Assembly: GCF_005543295.1 (NCBI RefSeq)
Contig: NZ_SRSG01000002.1
Coordinates: 1-64,000, forward strand
DNA length: 64,000 nt
Direction of reading: 5' to 3'
Source of the DNA: Halalkalirubrum salinum
GTDB taxonomy: Archaea; Halobacteriota; Halobacteria; Halobacteriales; Haloferacaceae
Shown here: positions 17,800 to 26,244 of the stretch, one piece after another
How positions within the stretch are numbered: the first letter of the stretch is position 1
Layout of the letters: the number at the start of each line of letters is the position of its first letter
Position numbers and translations under genes: made by a program
The notes under the pieces: model-generated
The model's database searches: none
What the model saw: the letters and a program-made list of their open reading frames with translations, nothing else
Told to the model about the DNA's origin: nothing

Positions 17800-18699
17800 A
17801 TGGCAATCAAAGACGCATTTGACATCACCCAAACCGATCGCACCGACACACTCGTGACGAACCTTGATCGATGGAGATCCGACGTGCTCGCCCATCCGGG
17901 CTCACACATCGCGTTACTCATCTCAAGTACCGTACTCGTCGCGCCAATCGCGATGGCACTGCTTTTGACAACGCAGACGACCGCGCAAGTGTACGACCTG
18001 AACTACGTTCGGCCCGGAAGCCTCGAGACGATGTATCAGAACTACTACCAAGTACTCGTCACCTGGGGCTTTTGGCGGCTGACGCTCAACACGCTGTTCG
18101 TTGCCGGCGCATCAACGCTGGGCGCGATCGGCTTGTCGCTTCTGGCAGCGCTTGCGATCGTATTCTACGACTTCAAACTCGATCGGGTCACATTCTACTT
18201 TATTTTGCTCACCCTCATGGTGCCGTTCGTCATCCGTGTGGTTCCGCTGTACGAACTTGTTGTCTCGGTCGGCTGGCACAACACCTACTGGGGGCTCACG
18301 ATTCCGTTCCTCGCGAGCGCAACCGGGGTATTCCTGTTGCGACAACACTTCAAATCAATTCCAGTTGAGTTGGTCGAGACCTGTCGCTTGGACGGGGTTG
18401 GACCGATCGGGTTCCTGAGACATGTGCTGATTCCGATGACAAAAGGGATGATTTCGGGGCTCGCGGTGATCATGTTCATCGGGACCTGGAACGCGTACTT
18501 TTGGCCGCTCATCGTCATCAACACCGAGAGCAGACAGATGATACAGGTCGGCCTTCGGATGTTACAGAGCGCACAGATGGGAACGCTAACGCAGTACAAT
18601 CTGATGATGGCTGGTGCGGTTATCTCGCTGCTACCGGCGCTGGCACTGCTTTTGGCGCTCCGAAAGAACCTGCTGACGACAATGGGACTCAAGCTTTGA
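17800..18699 (+). CDS. ugpE: Ugp ABC transporter permease UgpE
   Basis: A 299-residue MalG/UgpE-type permease with six predicted helices. The EAA loop is VELVETCRLDGVGPIGFLRH, then LIPMTKGMISGLAV. ALRKNLLTTMGLKL at the extreme C terminus resembles the usual ending of this family, which touches the ATPase. It forms the channel with UgpA. Confidence 0.87.
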   Translation: MAIKDAFDITQTDRTDTLVTNLDRWRSDVLAHPGSHIALLISSTVLVAPIAMALLLTTQTTAQVYDLNYVRPGSLETMYQNYYQVLVTWGFWRLTLNTLFVAGASTLGAIGLSLLAALAIVFYDFKLDRVTFYFILLTLMVPFVIRVVPLYELVVSVGWHNTYWGLTIPFLASATGVFLLRQHFKSIPVELVETCRLDGVGPIGFLRHVLIPMTKGMISGLAVIMFIGTWNAYFWPLIVINTESRQMIQVGLRMLQSAQMGTLTQYNLMMAGAVISLLPALALLLALRKNLLTTMGLKL

Positions 18700-18726
18700 G
18701 TCTTTGCTGAAACACCAATCCAAACC

Positions 18727-19941
18727 ATGGCAACAATTGAGCTACAAGACGTACGAAAAGAATACGAAGACGTAGTCGCGGTCAACGACGTCGACCTCAC
18801 AGTCGAAGACGGAGAGTTCCTCGTGTTAGTTGGCCCGTCTGGCTGTGGAAAAAGCACCACACTCCGACTTATTGCGGGGCTGGAAACGTGTACGAACGGC
18901 GAGTTGTCGATCGGCGAGACGGTCGTTAACGACCACGAGCCGAAGGAACGAGACATCGCGATGGTATTTCAAAACTACGCGCTGTTTCCACATATGACCG
19001 CCCGAAAGAACATCACGTTTGGGATGCAGTACTCCGGATCATACACCGACGAAGAGATTGACGAGCTCGTATCCCACGCTGCGGAGGTACTCGACATTGC
19101 GGAGCTGCTCGACAGAAAGCCGAGTGAATTGTCGGGAGGCGAAAAACAACGCGTCGCAATGGGTCGATCACTGGTCCGAGACCCAGAGGTGTTCCTTATG
19201 GATGAACCGCTTTCGAACCTAGACGCGAAGCTTCGCGTACAGATGCGGACAGAACTCTCGACGCTCCACGAGCAACTGGGGACGACAACCGTCTACGTAA
19301 CACACGATCAGATCGAGGCAATGACCCTTGGAACCCGCGTCGCGGTGATGAACAAGGGGAAAATCGAGCAGATTGACCCGCCACAGCAGCTGTATGACTT
19401 CCCGGAGACACGGTTTGTCGCAGAGTTCATTGGCAGTCCAGCAATGAACATTATTGAGGCACACGTCAGCACAACCGGACCGACGGTCGATGCCGTCCAC
19501 GAGGCGTGTTCGATTCCGTTACCGCAGCAGTCAGCGCTCGACCAGCTCTCAGATGGCCACTACCTCTTAGGCGTCCGTCCAGAGGATTTTACCGTCGTCG
19601 ACAACCCAACCACATCAGAGAACGAGCAGCTGGATGTGCATGTCGATCTGGTCGAATCACTTGGAGACACATTGTTGCTCCATACGAGCCTTGGCAATGA
19701 CGATCTACAGGTCGTGAGTTACCAACCAGGGCGAACAGTCGAACGGGGCGATATGCTGACAGTCACGTATGATCCCGATCGGCTCCACCTGTTCGATCCA
19801 GAAACCGGCGAGGCAGTGTACCACTCGGGGAGCGATCGTCGTGGAACTGCGTCAACAGCTGCCCGAAACGGGGCAGGGAACACAGAGATGACTGTCGGGA
19901 GCGGTCAATCCGATCGCAAATCCACGGAAACAACCCAGTAG
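18727..19941 (+). CDS. ugpC: Ugp ABC transporter ATPase UgpC
   Basis: A 404-residue MalK/UgpC-type ATPase. Walker A is GPSGCGKST, the signature LSGGEKQRVAMGRSL, Walker B VFLMDEPLSNLD and the switch histidine YVTHDQIEAM. The C-terminal part (about residue 240 on) is the OB-fold TOBE domain (GVRPEDFTVVD, LGDTLLLHT). The last 40 residues are a low-complexity Ser/Thr/Gly tail not needed for the fold. It completes ugpBAEC, 27 bp after ugpE. In bacteria UgpC-type ATPases can be inhibited by cytosolic phosphate; whether that holds here is unknown. Confidence 0.88.
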   Translation: MATIELQDVRKEYEDVVAVNDVDLTVEDGEFLVLVGPSGCGKSTTLRLIAGLETCTNGELSIGETVVNDHEPKERDIAMVFQNYALFPHMTARKNITFGMQYSGSYTDEEIDELVSHAAEVLDIAELLDRKPSELSGGEKQRVAMGRSLVRDPEVFLMDEPLSNLDAKLRVQMRTELSTLHEQLGTTTVYVTHDQIEAMTLGTRVAVMNKGKIEQIDPPQQLYDFPETRFVAEFIGSPAMNIIEAHVSTTGPTVDAVHEACSIPLPQQSALDQLSDGHYLLGVRPEDFTVVDNPTTSENEQLDVHVDLVESLGDTLLLHTSLGNDDLQVVSYQPGRTVERGDMLTVTYDPDRLHLFDPETGEAVYHSGSDRRGTASTAARNGAGNTEMTVGSGQSDRKSTETTQ

Positions 19942-20014
19942 TCTTCAAACTGCAACAAATCAAAACGGACCTTGTCCACTCAGCATTCAAACCTGTGCAC
20001 CTGCTACATTGTGC

Positions 20015-21475
20015 ATGGCTACTCCGACCATCTGGTGGGTTCGCAGCGACTGTCGACTCCACGACAACGAGGCACTCCGATCAGCGGCCGCAACAGTCGG
20101 CCCCGTTATCCCCGTCTACGTGTTCGATCCGCGAGCGTACGGCGAGCAGGGATATGGCGGGGCAGACTCGTTTACGTTTCAAAAGACCGGATCACACAGG
20201 GCCCGGTTTCTCCAAGAATCCGTCCGCGATCTCCGTGAGTCGCTTCGAGAGCAGGGTTCGGATCTCATCGTCCGTCACAACCACCCAGAGACAGTCATTC
20301 CCGAACTGGCCGATCGTGTCGGTGCCGATCGGGTCGTGATGGCGACGTACCCCGCCCCCGAGGAGATGGCCGTCGAGACCGAGGTGAAGACGGCTCTTCG
20401 TGCGGCAGATGTCGCTGTCGAGCGGGTGTGGACCCACACGCTGTATCACCTCAACGATCTGCCGACGGATTACCGGTCGATCAGCGACACATACACCAGC
20501 TTTCGCAAGTCCGTCGAGCGCGAGAGCACCGTCCGCGAACCGATCGAAACGCCGGAAGTCGACGGTGGTCCGATCGCCGAGATCGATCCTGGCACGGTTC
20601 CATCGCTCGAGGAGTTGGATCCGAATCTGGAACCGCCGGCGCGGGACGATCGCGCCGTCCTCTCATTCGAGGGCGGTGAAACCGCGGGGATCGATCGTCT
20701 CGATCAGTACCTCTGGGGCGAAGATCGGCTTCGTGAGTACAAGCAGACGCGAAACGGGATGCTCGGGCAGGGATACTCCTCGAAGCTGTCGGCGTGGCTC
20801 AACGCCGGCTGTCTGTCGCCGCGGCAAGTCGAACGGGAGGTGCGCCGCTACGAGGACGAACGCGTTTCGAACGATTCGACGTACTGGCTGTTGTTCGAAC
20901 TCATCTGGCGAGATTTCTTTCAGTTCCAGGTCGCAAAACACGGCCGATCGTTCTTCGCCCCGGGAGGGCTACAGCAGCGAACTGATATCGAGTGGCGACA
21001 CGACGAGACGGCGTTCGATCGCTGGACCCGCGGCGAGACTGGCATTCCCTTCGTCGACGCAAATATGCGCGAACTCAATCGGACGGGATACATGTCGAAC
21101 CGTGGCAGACAAAACGCCGCGTCGTTTCTAGTCAACCACCTCCGGATCGACTGGCGGTGGGGCGCGGCGTACTTTGAGACCCAACTGGTCGACTACGATC
21201 CAGCGTCGAACTACGGCAACTGGTCGTACATTGCGGGGGTCGGCAACGACTCGCGCGATCGGTACTTCAATAGCAGCAAACAGGCGAAACAGTACGACAG
21301 TGACGCAAAGTACGTTACCCACTGGCTCCCCGAATTGGCCGTCCTTCCGCCGCGGTATGCCCACGAACCGTGGACGATGAGCGCAGATGAACAGACCGAC
21401 TACGGCGTCCAACTTGGGAGTGATTATCCGGAGCCGATAGTCGATCCGTCTGTGCCTCCTGAGCCGTATCGGTGA
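20015..21475 (+). CDS. DASH-type cryptochrome / DNA photolyase
   Basis: A 486-residue flavoprotein of the photolyase/cryptochrome superfamily. The N-terminal alpha/beta antenna domain starts TIWWVRSDCRLHDNEAL. The FAD-binding C-terminal domain carries ELIWRDFFQF, TGIPFVDANMREL, MSNRGRQNAASFLV, YGNWSYIAGVGNDSRDRYF and the DASH-type KQAKQYDSDAKYVTHWLPEL. It should repair UV-induced cyclobutane dimers, DASH members preferring single-stranded DNA, or sense blue light. ATG 20015 is preferred to TTG 20009. CGATCG is especially dense here: nine copies in 1.4 kb. Confidence 0.88.
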   Translation: MATPTIWWVRSDCRLHDNEALRSAAATVGPVIPVYVFDPRAYGEQGYGGADSFTFQKTGSHRARFLQESVRDLRESLREQGSDLIVRHNHPETVIPELADRVGADRVVMATYPAPEEMAVETEVKTALRAADVAVERVWTHTLYHLNDLPTDYRSISDTYTSFRKSVERESTVREPIETPEVDGGPIAEIDPGTVPSLEELDPNLEPPARDDRAVLSFEGGETAGIDRLDQYLWGEDRLREYKQTRNGMLGQGYSSKLSAWLNAGCLSPRQVEREVRRYEDERVSNDSTYWLLFELIWRDFFQFQVAKHGRSFFAPGGLQQRTDIEWRHDETAFDRWTRGETGIPFVDANMRELNRTGYMSNRGRQNAASFLVNHLRIDWRWGAAYFETQLVDYDPASNYGNWSYIAGVGNDSRDRYFNSSKQAKQYDSDAKYVTHWLPELAVLPPRYAHEPWTMSADEQTDYGVQLGSDYPEPIVDPSVPPEPYR

Positions 21476-21498
21476 GCCCTCAGTTGTGTATCGATGAA

Positions 21499-22743
21499 TC
21501 AGTTCGCTGGCCCGCGAACAGTCGAGGAGCCGGTTGCTTGTGCACCCGTTCGCAGCGTCTCGATACCGTTCACGTACGCCCGCTGGACCGTTGGGGCGGG
21601 TTCCAAATCAACGACGAGCACGTCCGCGCGTGCACCAGGTTCGATTCGACCACGATCGGTCAGCCCAACCGCATCAGCGGGGTTCTTGGTGACCCGGGCA
21701 ACTCTGGTCGAGAGCGGTTCACCGGTTTCGACGAACGGCGAAGCGAGCATCGACGGCGGGTGATAATCAGAACAGAGCACGTTGCACACGCCGGCCTCGA
21801 TCGCATCGCGGACGCTGAGGTTGTCCCACAGGCTTCCGCCGCGAATGAGGTTCGGCGCACCCAATGCGGTTGTCATACCACACGCTTTCGCCCGATCAGC
21901 CGCAGCCAACGTCAGGGGAAACTCTGAGATATCGACGTCGAGGCGGTCCATCCACTCGACGGTTTCGACGGTGTTGTCGTCGTGTGATGCCAGCGGTACT
22001 CCTGCGGATTCGGCAACCTCGGCTGCGCGGGCAGCGCATGCTGTGAGGGTCGCTTCAGAGACTGTCCGTCGATCGGCAATGAGGTCGTCGATCGCCTCCC
22101 GAGGGACGTTCCGATCGTTGATGTAGTGATCTCGAAACGAGGCATCATCGAACTGTCCCTCGTCAGGACCGTGGTGCATAATAGAGACAAGGTCCGCGGT
22201 GCCCTCATTGACAAGCGCTGCGACAGCATCAACGCTCGGGCACGAAAGCTCACACCGCGCGTGCACCCGGTTATCAACGAGCAGTCCGTCAGTGCGTTTG
22301 ATGCTCCGGGCCAGCTCCGTCGCCTCGGAGATCGACCGGTTGTCCTCTGGGGTTTCTTCGAAGGCGATCGCGTGAAACTTGGTCGTGATCCCATTGAGGG
22401 CGTTAATCCGATCAGTACTCAAAAGTGCAGTGTCAATAGAAACCTGCGCAGACGATCGTGGATTGCGTTCGCTTTCGATATCATCACCATGGAGATCGAC
22501 AATACCCGGCATCACAACCGCTCCGGACACATCGACAGAGGCTGCACCGGAGCGTGGTGGGTCAGTAGTTGGCCCCACGTCAACGATCGTTCCCCCAGAA
22601 AAAAGCACACAGCCGTCGGAAATAACCGTCTCGGGGGTGACGACACGGCCGTGTCGGAGCTCAACTGGAGGCGCTGACGACGACGGTTCGCGCCGGCGAT
22701 CGCTCACATTTTGGGGATAATCAGGGTGCGACATTAAACACAT
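21499..22743 (-). CDS. phnM: PhnM-type phosphonate pathway diphosphohydrolase
   Basis: A 414-residue amidohydrolase. Signature motifs of alpha-D-ribose-1-methylphosphonate-5-triphosphate diphosphatase are present: MPGIVDLHGDDIE, VHARCELS, MHHGPDEGQF, SHDDNT, GAPNLIRGGS and CSDYHPPSML. Metal ligands lie in the D-L-H, H-A-R, S-H-D-D and S-D-Y-H segments. In bacteria PhnM works with the C-P lyase set PhnGHIJL, none of which is in this window. A lone copy near the Ugp cluster suggests organophosphate scavenging or a different substrate. Starts at 22743 or 22734 are both possible. Confidence 0.86.
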   Translation of the reverse strand: MCLMSHPDYPQNVSDRRREPSSSAPPVELRHGRVVTPETVISDGCVLFSGGTIVDVGPTTDPPRSGAASVDVSGAVVMPGIVDLHGDDIESERNPRSSAQVSIDTALLSTDRINALNGITTKFHAIAFEETPEDNRSISEATELARSIKRTDGLLVDNRVHARCELSCPSVDAVAALVNEGTADLVSIMHHGPDEGQFDDASFRDHYINDRNVPREAIDDLIADRRTVSEATLTACAARAAEVAESAGVPLASHDDNTVETVEWMDRLDVDISEFPLTLAAADRAKACGMTTALGAPNLIRGGSLWDNLSVRDAIEAGVCNVLCSDYHPPSMLASPFVETGEPLSTRVARVTKNPADAVGLTDRGRIEPGARADVLVVDLEPAPTVQRAYVNGIETLRTGAQATGSSTVRGPAN

Positions 22744-22805
22744 CGTCCCGCTATATGGAGTTAGTTAAGCACCCGCTTCAACGGCTGTGTCGATCCATAT
22801 CCCAC

Positions 22806-22979
22806 TCACCGACACGTTGATAATGGGACAAACGACCCCTCGAGTGCAGTGATCCACGCAGTCGTTCGACAGTCGTCGTCAGCCCGTCTCGGATGGATCG
22901 TACACTCATCAGGACCGTCCTCGTATCTAACGATCGTTGCAGTGAACCGATCGTCGGTTGTGGCTTCCGAATGGGACAT
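22806..22979 (-). CDS. DUF7511-type small haloarchaeal protein
   Basis: A 57-residue frame from ATG 22979 to TGA 22806. The middle reads RYEDGPDECTIHP, then TTAWITALEGSFVPL, which matches the short haloarchaeal DUF7511 pattern as I remember it (Y-E-D-G-P-D-E-C-T-I-x-P, then T-T-A-W-I-T-A-x-E-G-S-F-V-x-L). The function of the family is unknown. It occupies much of the gap between phnM and glmS on the same strand. The rest of the gap (22980-23082) shows nothing recognisable. Confidence 0.65.
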   Translation of the reverse strand: MSHSEATTDDRFTATIVRYEDGPDECTIHPRRADDDCRTTAWITALEGSFVPLSTCR

Positions 22980-23082
22980 TGATTGGTGACACGAGGAACA
23001 GGGATATTGTTAATATGGGATTATACCGCCAGACGAAAGCAGTATCCGATCGGGTGTGAAGAGCATCAAACAAGTATGTGCA

Positions 23083-24885
23083 TCACTCGACAGTCACGCT
23101 TTTTGCGAGGTTCCGCGGCTTGTCGATCGCACGATTTCGGAGGTTTGCTGCATGATACGCTAACAGTTGTAGATGAATGTTGAGCAGTAGGCCGGCGAGT
23201 TCTGGGTGAACCGAGGGGATTGAAAGGTACTCATCAACAGCGGCTTGGACTTCTGTCCCAGCGGGTCCAATTCCAATGACGGACGCACCACGACTCCGTG
23301 CCTCTTCGACGTTGTGTAGTGTGAGATGGTCGTTCCGTCCGGTAAATAACGCGATAACGACTGTATTGGGGGTCACGAGTGCCAGCGGGCCGTGTTTGAG
23401 TTCTCCCGCGGCGAACCCCTCGGCGTGGTCGTAGGTGATCTCTTTGAATTTCAACGCACCCTCGCAGGCAACCGGGTACCCGACCCCACGGCCGACAAAA
23501 AAGTATGCGTCTGCATGGCGATAGCGTTCTGCGAGGTGGGCGGCTTCGGTCGAGTCGATAACAGACTGGATCGCTTCTGGTACCTGGGTTAGTTCCTCGA
23601 TCGCCGCTGGCATGCTGGAAGCAGGATCTGCATCAACAGCGATCTGCTCGGCCAAAAGCGCCAAAACACCCACCTGCGAAGAGAACGTCTTGGTGGCGGC
23701 GACGCCGATCTCTGGTCCTGCCCTAATAAAGATCGAATCGTCGGCTTCCCGTGCAGCGGTCGATCCAACGACATTTGTGATTGCGAGCGTGTGGGCGTCG
23801 GTATCATTTGCGACCCGAAGCGACGCAAGCGTATCCGCCGTTTCTCCACTCTGGGTCACCGCAATCACGAGCGAGTGCTCATCAAGTGGGACTGGGTCGT
23901 ATGCGAACTCGTTTGCGCGGACTGCAGTCGCCCGAATTCCTCGGCGGCGAAACAGTCGTGTTCCGTACAGTGCCGCGTGATAGGATGTCCCGCAGGCAAC
24001 AAATACGACATCTTGGATTCCCGAGAGCATCCCGTCAGGAATTGCGTCGAAATCGACTACCCCGTCGGCGGTTCGACCCTCGATCGTCTGTCTGAATGAA
24101 ACCGGCTGTTCATCGATCTCTTTTCGCATGAAGTGACTATATCCGGCCTTCGAGGTATCATTCGCGTCCCACTCGACAGTCTCGACAGGGTGGTCGACAG
24201 AATCGCCACCGAGGCTTGTCACCTCGAACCCGTCTGGGCGAACAATCACGACATCGTCGTCTTCCACGTATACCACACGATCGGTAAACTCCAAGAACGC
24301 GGGGACGTCGCTCGCGAGAAACAGCGCCTTTTCGCCAAGGCCGAGGACGAGTGGAGAGCCGTTCCGAGTGGCATAGACCGCAGTTGAGCCCTCAACGACA
24401 GCCGCAATGGCGTAGCTTCCGTCGAGCTGCTCAACCGCACCACGGAATGCGTCTTCAGGAGATTTCCCCTCACGGAGTCCTGCGGCAATGAGATGCGGGA
24501 TCACCTCCGTATCAGTTTCACTTGTGAAGGTGTGTCCGGCCGCCTGTAATTCGGTTTTGAGCGCCTCGTAATTATTTATAATTCCGTTGTGAACAACACT
24601 TACACGACCGGAGTCGTCTGTATGTGGGTGCGCGTTCGCGTGAGTTGGTGGCCCATGCGTGCTCCAGCGCGTGTGTCCAATCCCAACTGAGCCCGCAAGC
24701 GATCGCTCTTCGAGTGCCGAGTGAAGCGCGTCGATCTCTCCATGAGTTTTACACACATCGATCTGAGCGCCATCGGTCACAGCAATACCAGCAGAGTCGT
24801 AGCCGCGGTATTCGAGGTTTTTTAACCCAACCATCAGCTCGTTGACGGCGTCTGTAGCGCCAACACGTGCGATAATTCCACACAT
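23083..24885 (-). CDS. glmS: Glutamine-fructose-6-phosphate aminotransferase GlmS
   Basis: A 600-residue two-domain enzyme. The N-terminal glutaminase begins with catalytic Cys2 in MCGIIARVG, with GHTRWSTHG and HNGIINNYE. Tandem SIS sugar-isomerase domains follow (ACGTSYHAALYG, VTQSGETADTLASL, FVGRGVGYPVACEGALKFKE in pieces) and the C-terminal active-site lysine is in DKPRNLAKSVTVE. It makes glucosamine-6-phosphate from fructose-6-phosphate and glutamine, the entry point for UDP-GlcNAc. It opens the polysaccharide island and supplies the precursor used by WecB and WecC about 4 kb away. Confidence 0.95.
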   Translation of the reverse strand: MCGIIARVGATDAVNELMVGLKNLEYRGYDSAGIAVTDGAQIDVCKTHGEIDALHSALEERSLAGSVGIGHTRWSTHGPPTHANAHPHTDDSGRVSVVHNGIINNYEALKTELQAAGHTFTSETDTEVIPHLIAAGLREGKSPEDAFRGAVEQLDGSYAIAAVVEGSTAVYATRNGSPLVLGLGEKALFLASDVPAFLEFTDRVVYVEDDDVVIVRPDGFEVTSLGGDSVDHPVETVEWDANDTSKAGYSHFMRKEIDEQPVSFRQTIEGRTADGVVDFDAIPDGMLSGIQDVVFVACGTSYHAALYGTRLFRRRGIRATAVRANEFAYDPVPLDEHSLVIAVTQSGETADTLASLRVANDTDAHTLAITNVVGSTAAREADDSIFIRAGPEIGVAATKTFSSQVGVLALLAEQIAVDADPASSMPAAIEELTQVPEAIQSVIDSTEAAHLAERYRHADAYFFVGRGVGYPVACEGALKFKEITYDHAEGFAAGELKHGPLALVTPNTVVIALFTGRNDHLTLHNVEEARSRGASVIGIGPAGTEVQAAVDEYLSIPSVHPELAGLLLNIHLQLLAYHAANLRNRAIDKPRNLAKSVTVE

Positions 24886-25218
24886 ATTATCGCCTCATAG
24901 TTGTCTTGTTGTGATTTGGCCGGCCGAGTATTCCTCCTTTGATGTCGGTCATTGGTGAGACTACGTGCCTGTACGGATGGCTCATGGCGTGTGACACCTA
25001 AACACCGATTGGGGTTTTGTTATGCGTAAGACTACCATCTGAGGGGCAGCATAATCACTCACTGGGCCTGTTGGCTGTAGTGGGTGACCGTCTCTGTACA
25101 TTGGTACGTGTCAGCCACTCATGTGGTATTATCTGGTTATTTTTAGAAACGAACAGTTAACAAAGCGTCTTGTTGTGAAACGACTTTCTCGAACACACAG
25201 CGAGACTCCTGATTTCGA
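24886..25218. other. Intergenic region between glmS and the DUF7344 gene
   Basis: This 333-bp divergent spacer shows no convincing coding frame. TTATTTTTAG at 25138-25147 is AT-rich but lies some 70 bp before the DUF7344 start, so its use as a TATA box is uncertain. No repeats were seen. Confidence 0.5.
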
Positions 25219-25725
25219 ATGTCATACAACGATACGTTCCAGCTGTCCCAAGACACCGTCTTTGATCTGCTGAGCAGTTCACGGCGTCGATTTATCATTC
25301 GTCGACTCAAGAGTAGATCAACCGGGATCGATCTACAGACACTCGCAGGCGATCTCGCGGCCCAGGAGGCAGATATCGACCGAGACGAACTCACCGCCCA
25401 GCAACGAAAACGGATATACGTCTCGTTATATCAGACACATATTCCGAAACTCGCAGATGCTGATGTTATCCAATACGACCCAGACACTAGTGTAGTGCAT
25501 CCGGGACCCAAACTTGACTCGCTTGAAGCGTATCTTACTCAAACCGACGATCGAAACCGGTTGGTCTGGGTTCACATTGGTATTACGCTCGTGGGGACAG
25601 TTATTGTCACTTTTGCCATACTACTGGGAGCATTTCGTACAGCCGCGATTATCGGAGCGATTGCGCTGGGTGCTGCGACGGCAATCACTGCAATCACGAC
25701 TGTCCAAACCAACTCCGATCGGTGA
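25219..25725 (+). CDS. DUF7344 membrane-anchored winged-helix protein, copy 1
   Basis: A 168-residue protein. The N-terminal 100 residues are a winged-helix-like DUF7344 domain: FDLLSSSRRRFIIRRLK, RKRIYVSLYQTHIPKLAD and VIQYDPD. Two hydrophobic helices follow (about residues 113-135 and 138-158), placing the domain in the cytosol at the membrane. The domain is presumed DNA-binding from its helix-turn-helix-like pattern; no target is known. Two paralogues lie in this island (29906 and 40295). Confidence 0.75.
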   Translation: MSYNDTFQLSQDTVFDLLSSSRRRFIIRRLKSRSTGIDLQTLAGDLAAQEADIDRDELTAQQRKRIYVSLYQTHIPKLADADVIQYDPDTSVVHPGPKLDSLEAYLTQTDDRNRLVWVHIGITLVGTVIVTFAILLGAFRTAAIIGAIALGAATAITAITTVQTNSDR

Positions 25726-25790
25726 CCGTTAGACCTGCTGGTGCAGATCGCGATACTCGTATAATGAAAAGCCGAACGCCCCGTTTTGTC

Positions 25791-26096
25791 TCAAGACTGT
25801 TCGTACAGGTCAATTGTTCCGACACCTGTGGCATCAAGACTGACCCACCGATTTGTATATTTAAATGACACTTCAACCGTTTCGTTGCCCGAGCTAAGAC
25901 ACGTCTCAAGAGCGTCTGGATCAATCACCTCTGCCAGTGGTGGCAGTGTTGTTGGGTTGTCTCCGGTCACCGCTGCGATTGCCTCAACAATCGCAACAAT
26001 GACATTATCCCCAGTTGGATCAAAATCAAACGATACAGTCGTTCCCGAAACGTGCCCGAAATTTTCCGTAATGCGATCTGACTGACAGTTGCCCAT
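25791..26096 (-). CDS. Solo HalOD1 output-domain protein, copy 1
   Basis: A 101-residue protein consisting almost entirely of a HalOD1 (haloarchaeal output domain 1): VIVAIVEAIAAVTGDNPTTL, LAEVIDPDALETCL, then a beta-rich end VSFKYTNRWVSLDATG. I start at MGNCQSD (26096), since the upstream extension is not conserved-looking and crosses an AT-rich promoter region (26097-26244). HalOD1 usually ends sensor or regulator proteins; here it stands alone. Function unknown, presumably signalling. A second solo HalOD1 gene is at 32080. Confidence 0.75.
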   Translation of the reverse strand: MGNCQSDRITENFGHVSGTTVSFDFDPTGDNVIVAIVEAIAAVTGDNPTTLPPLAEVIDPDALETCLSSGNETVEVSFKYTNRWVSLDATGVGTIDLYEQS

Positions 26097-26244
26097 TTTA
26101 CGTTTCCCGTTCGACAGTACAACGAATTCATATATAAGTATTCTTAAATTAGCGTATGATTTGTTTGTTGAGTATAATAAACTCACGGACATACACAGTC
26201 GTATGGACACGCATATATTAGTTCGTCGTACACCAGTCGATCGA

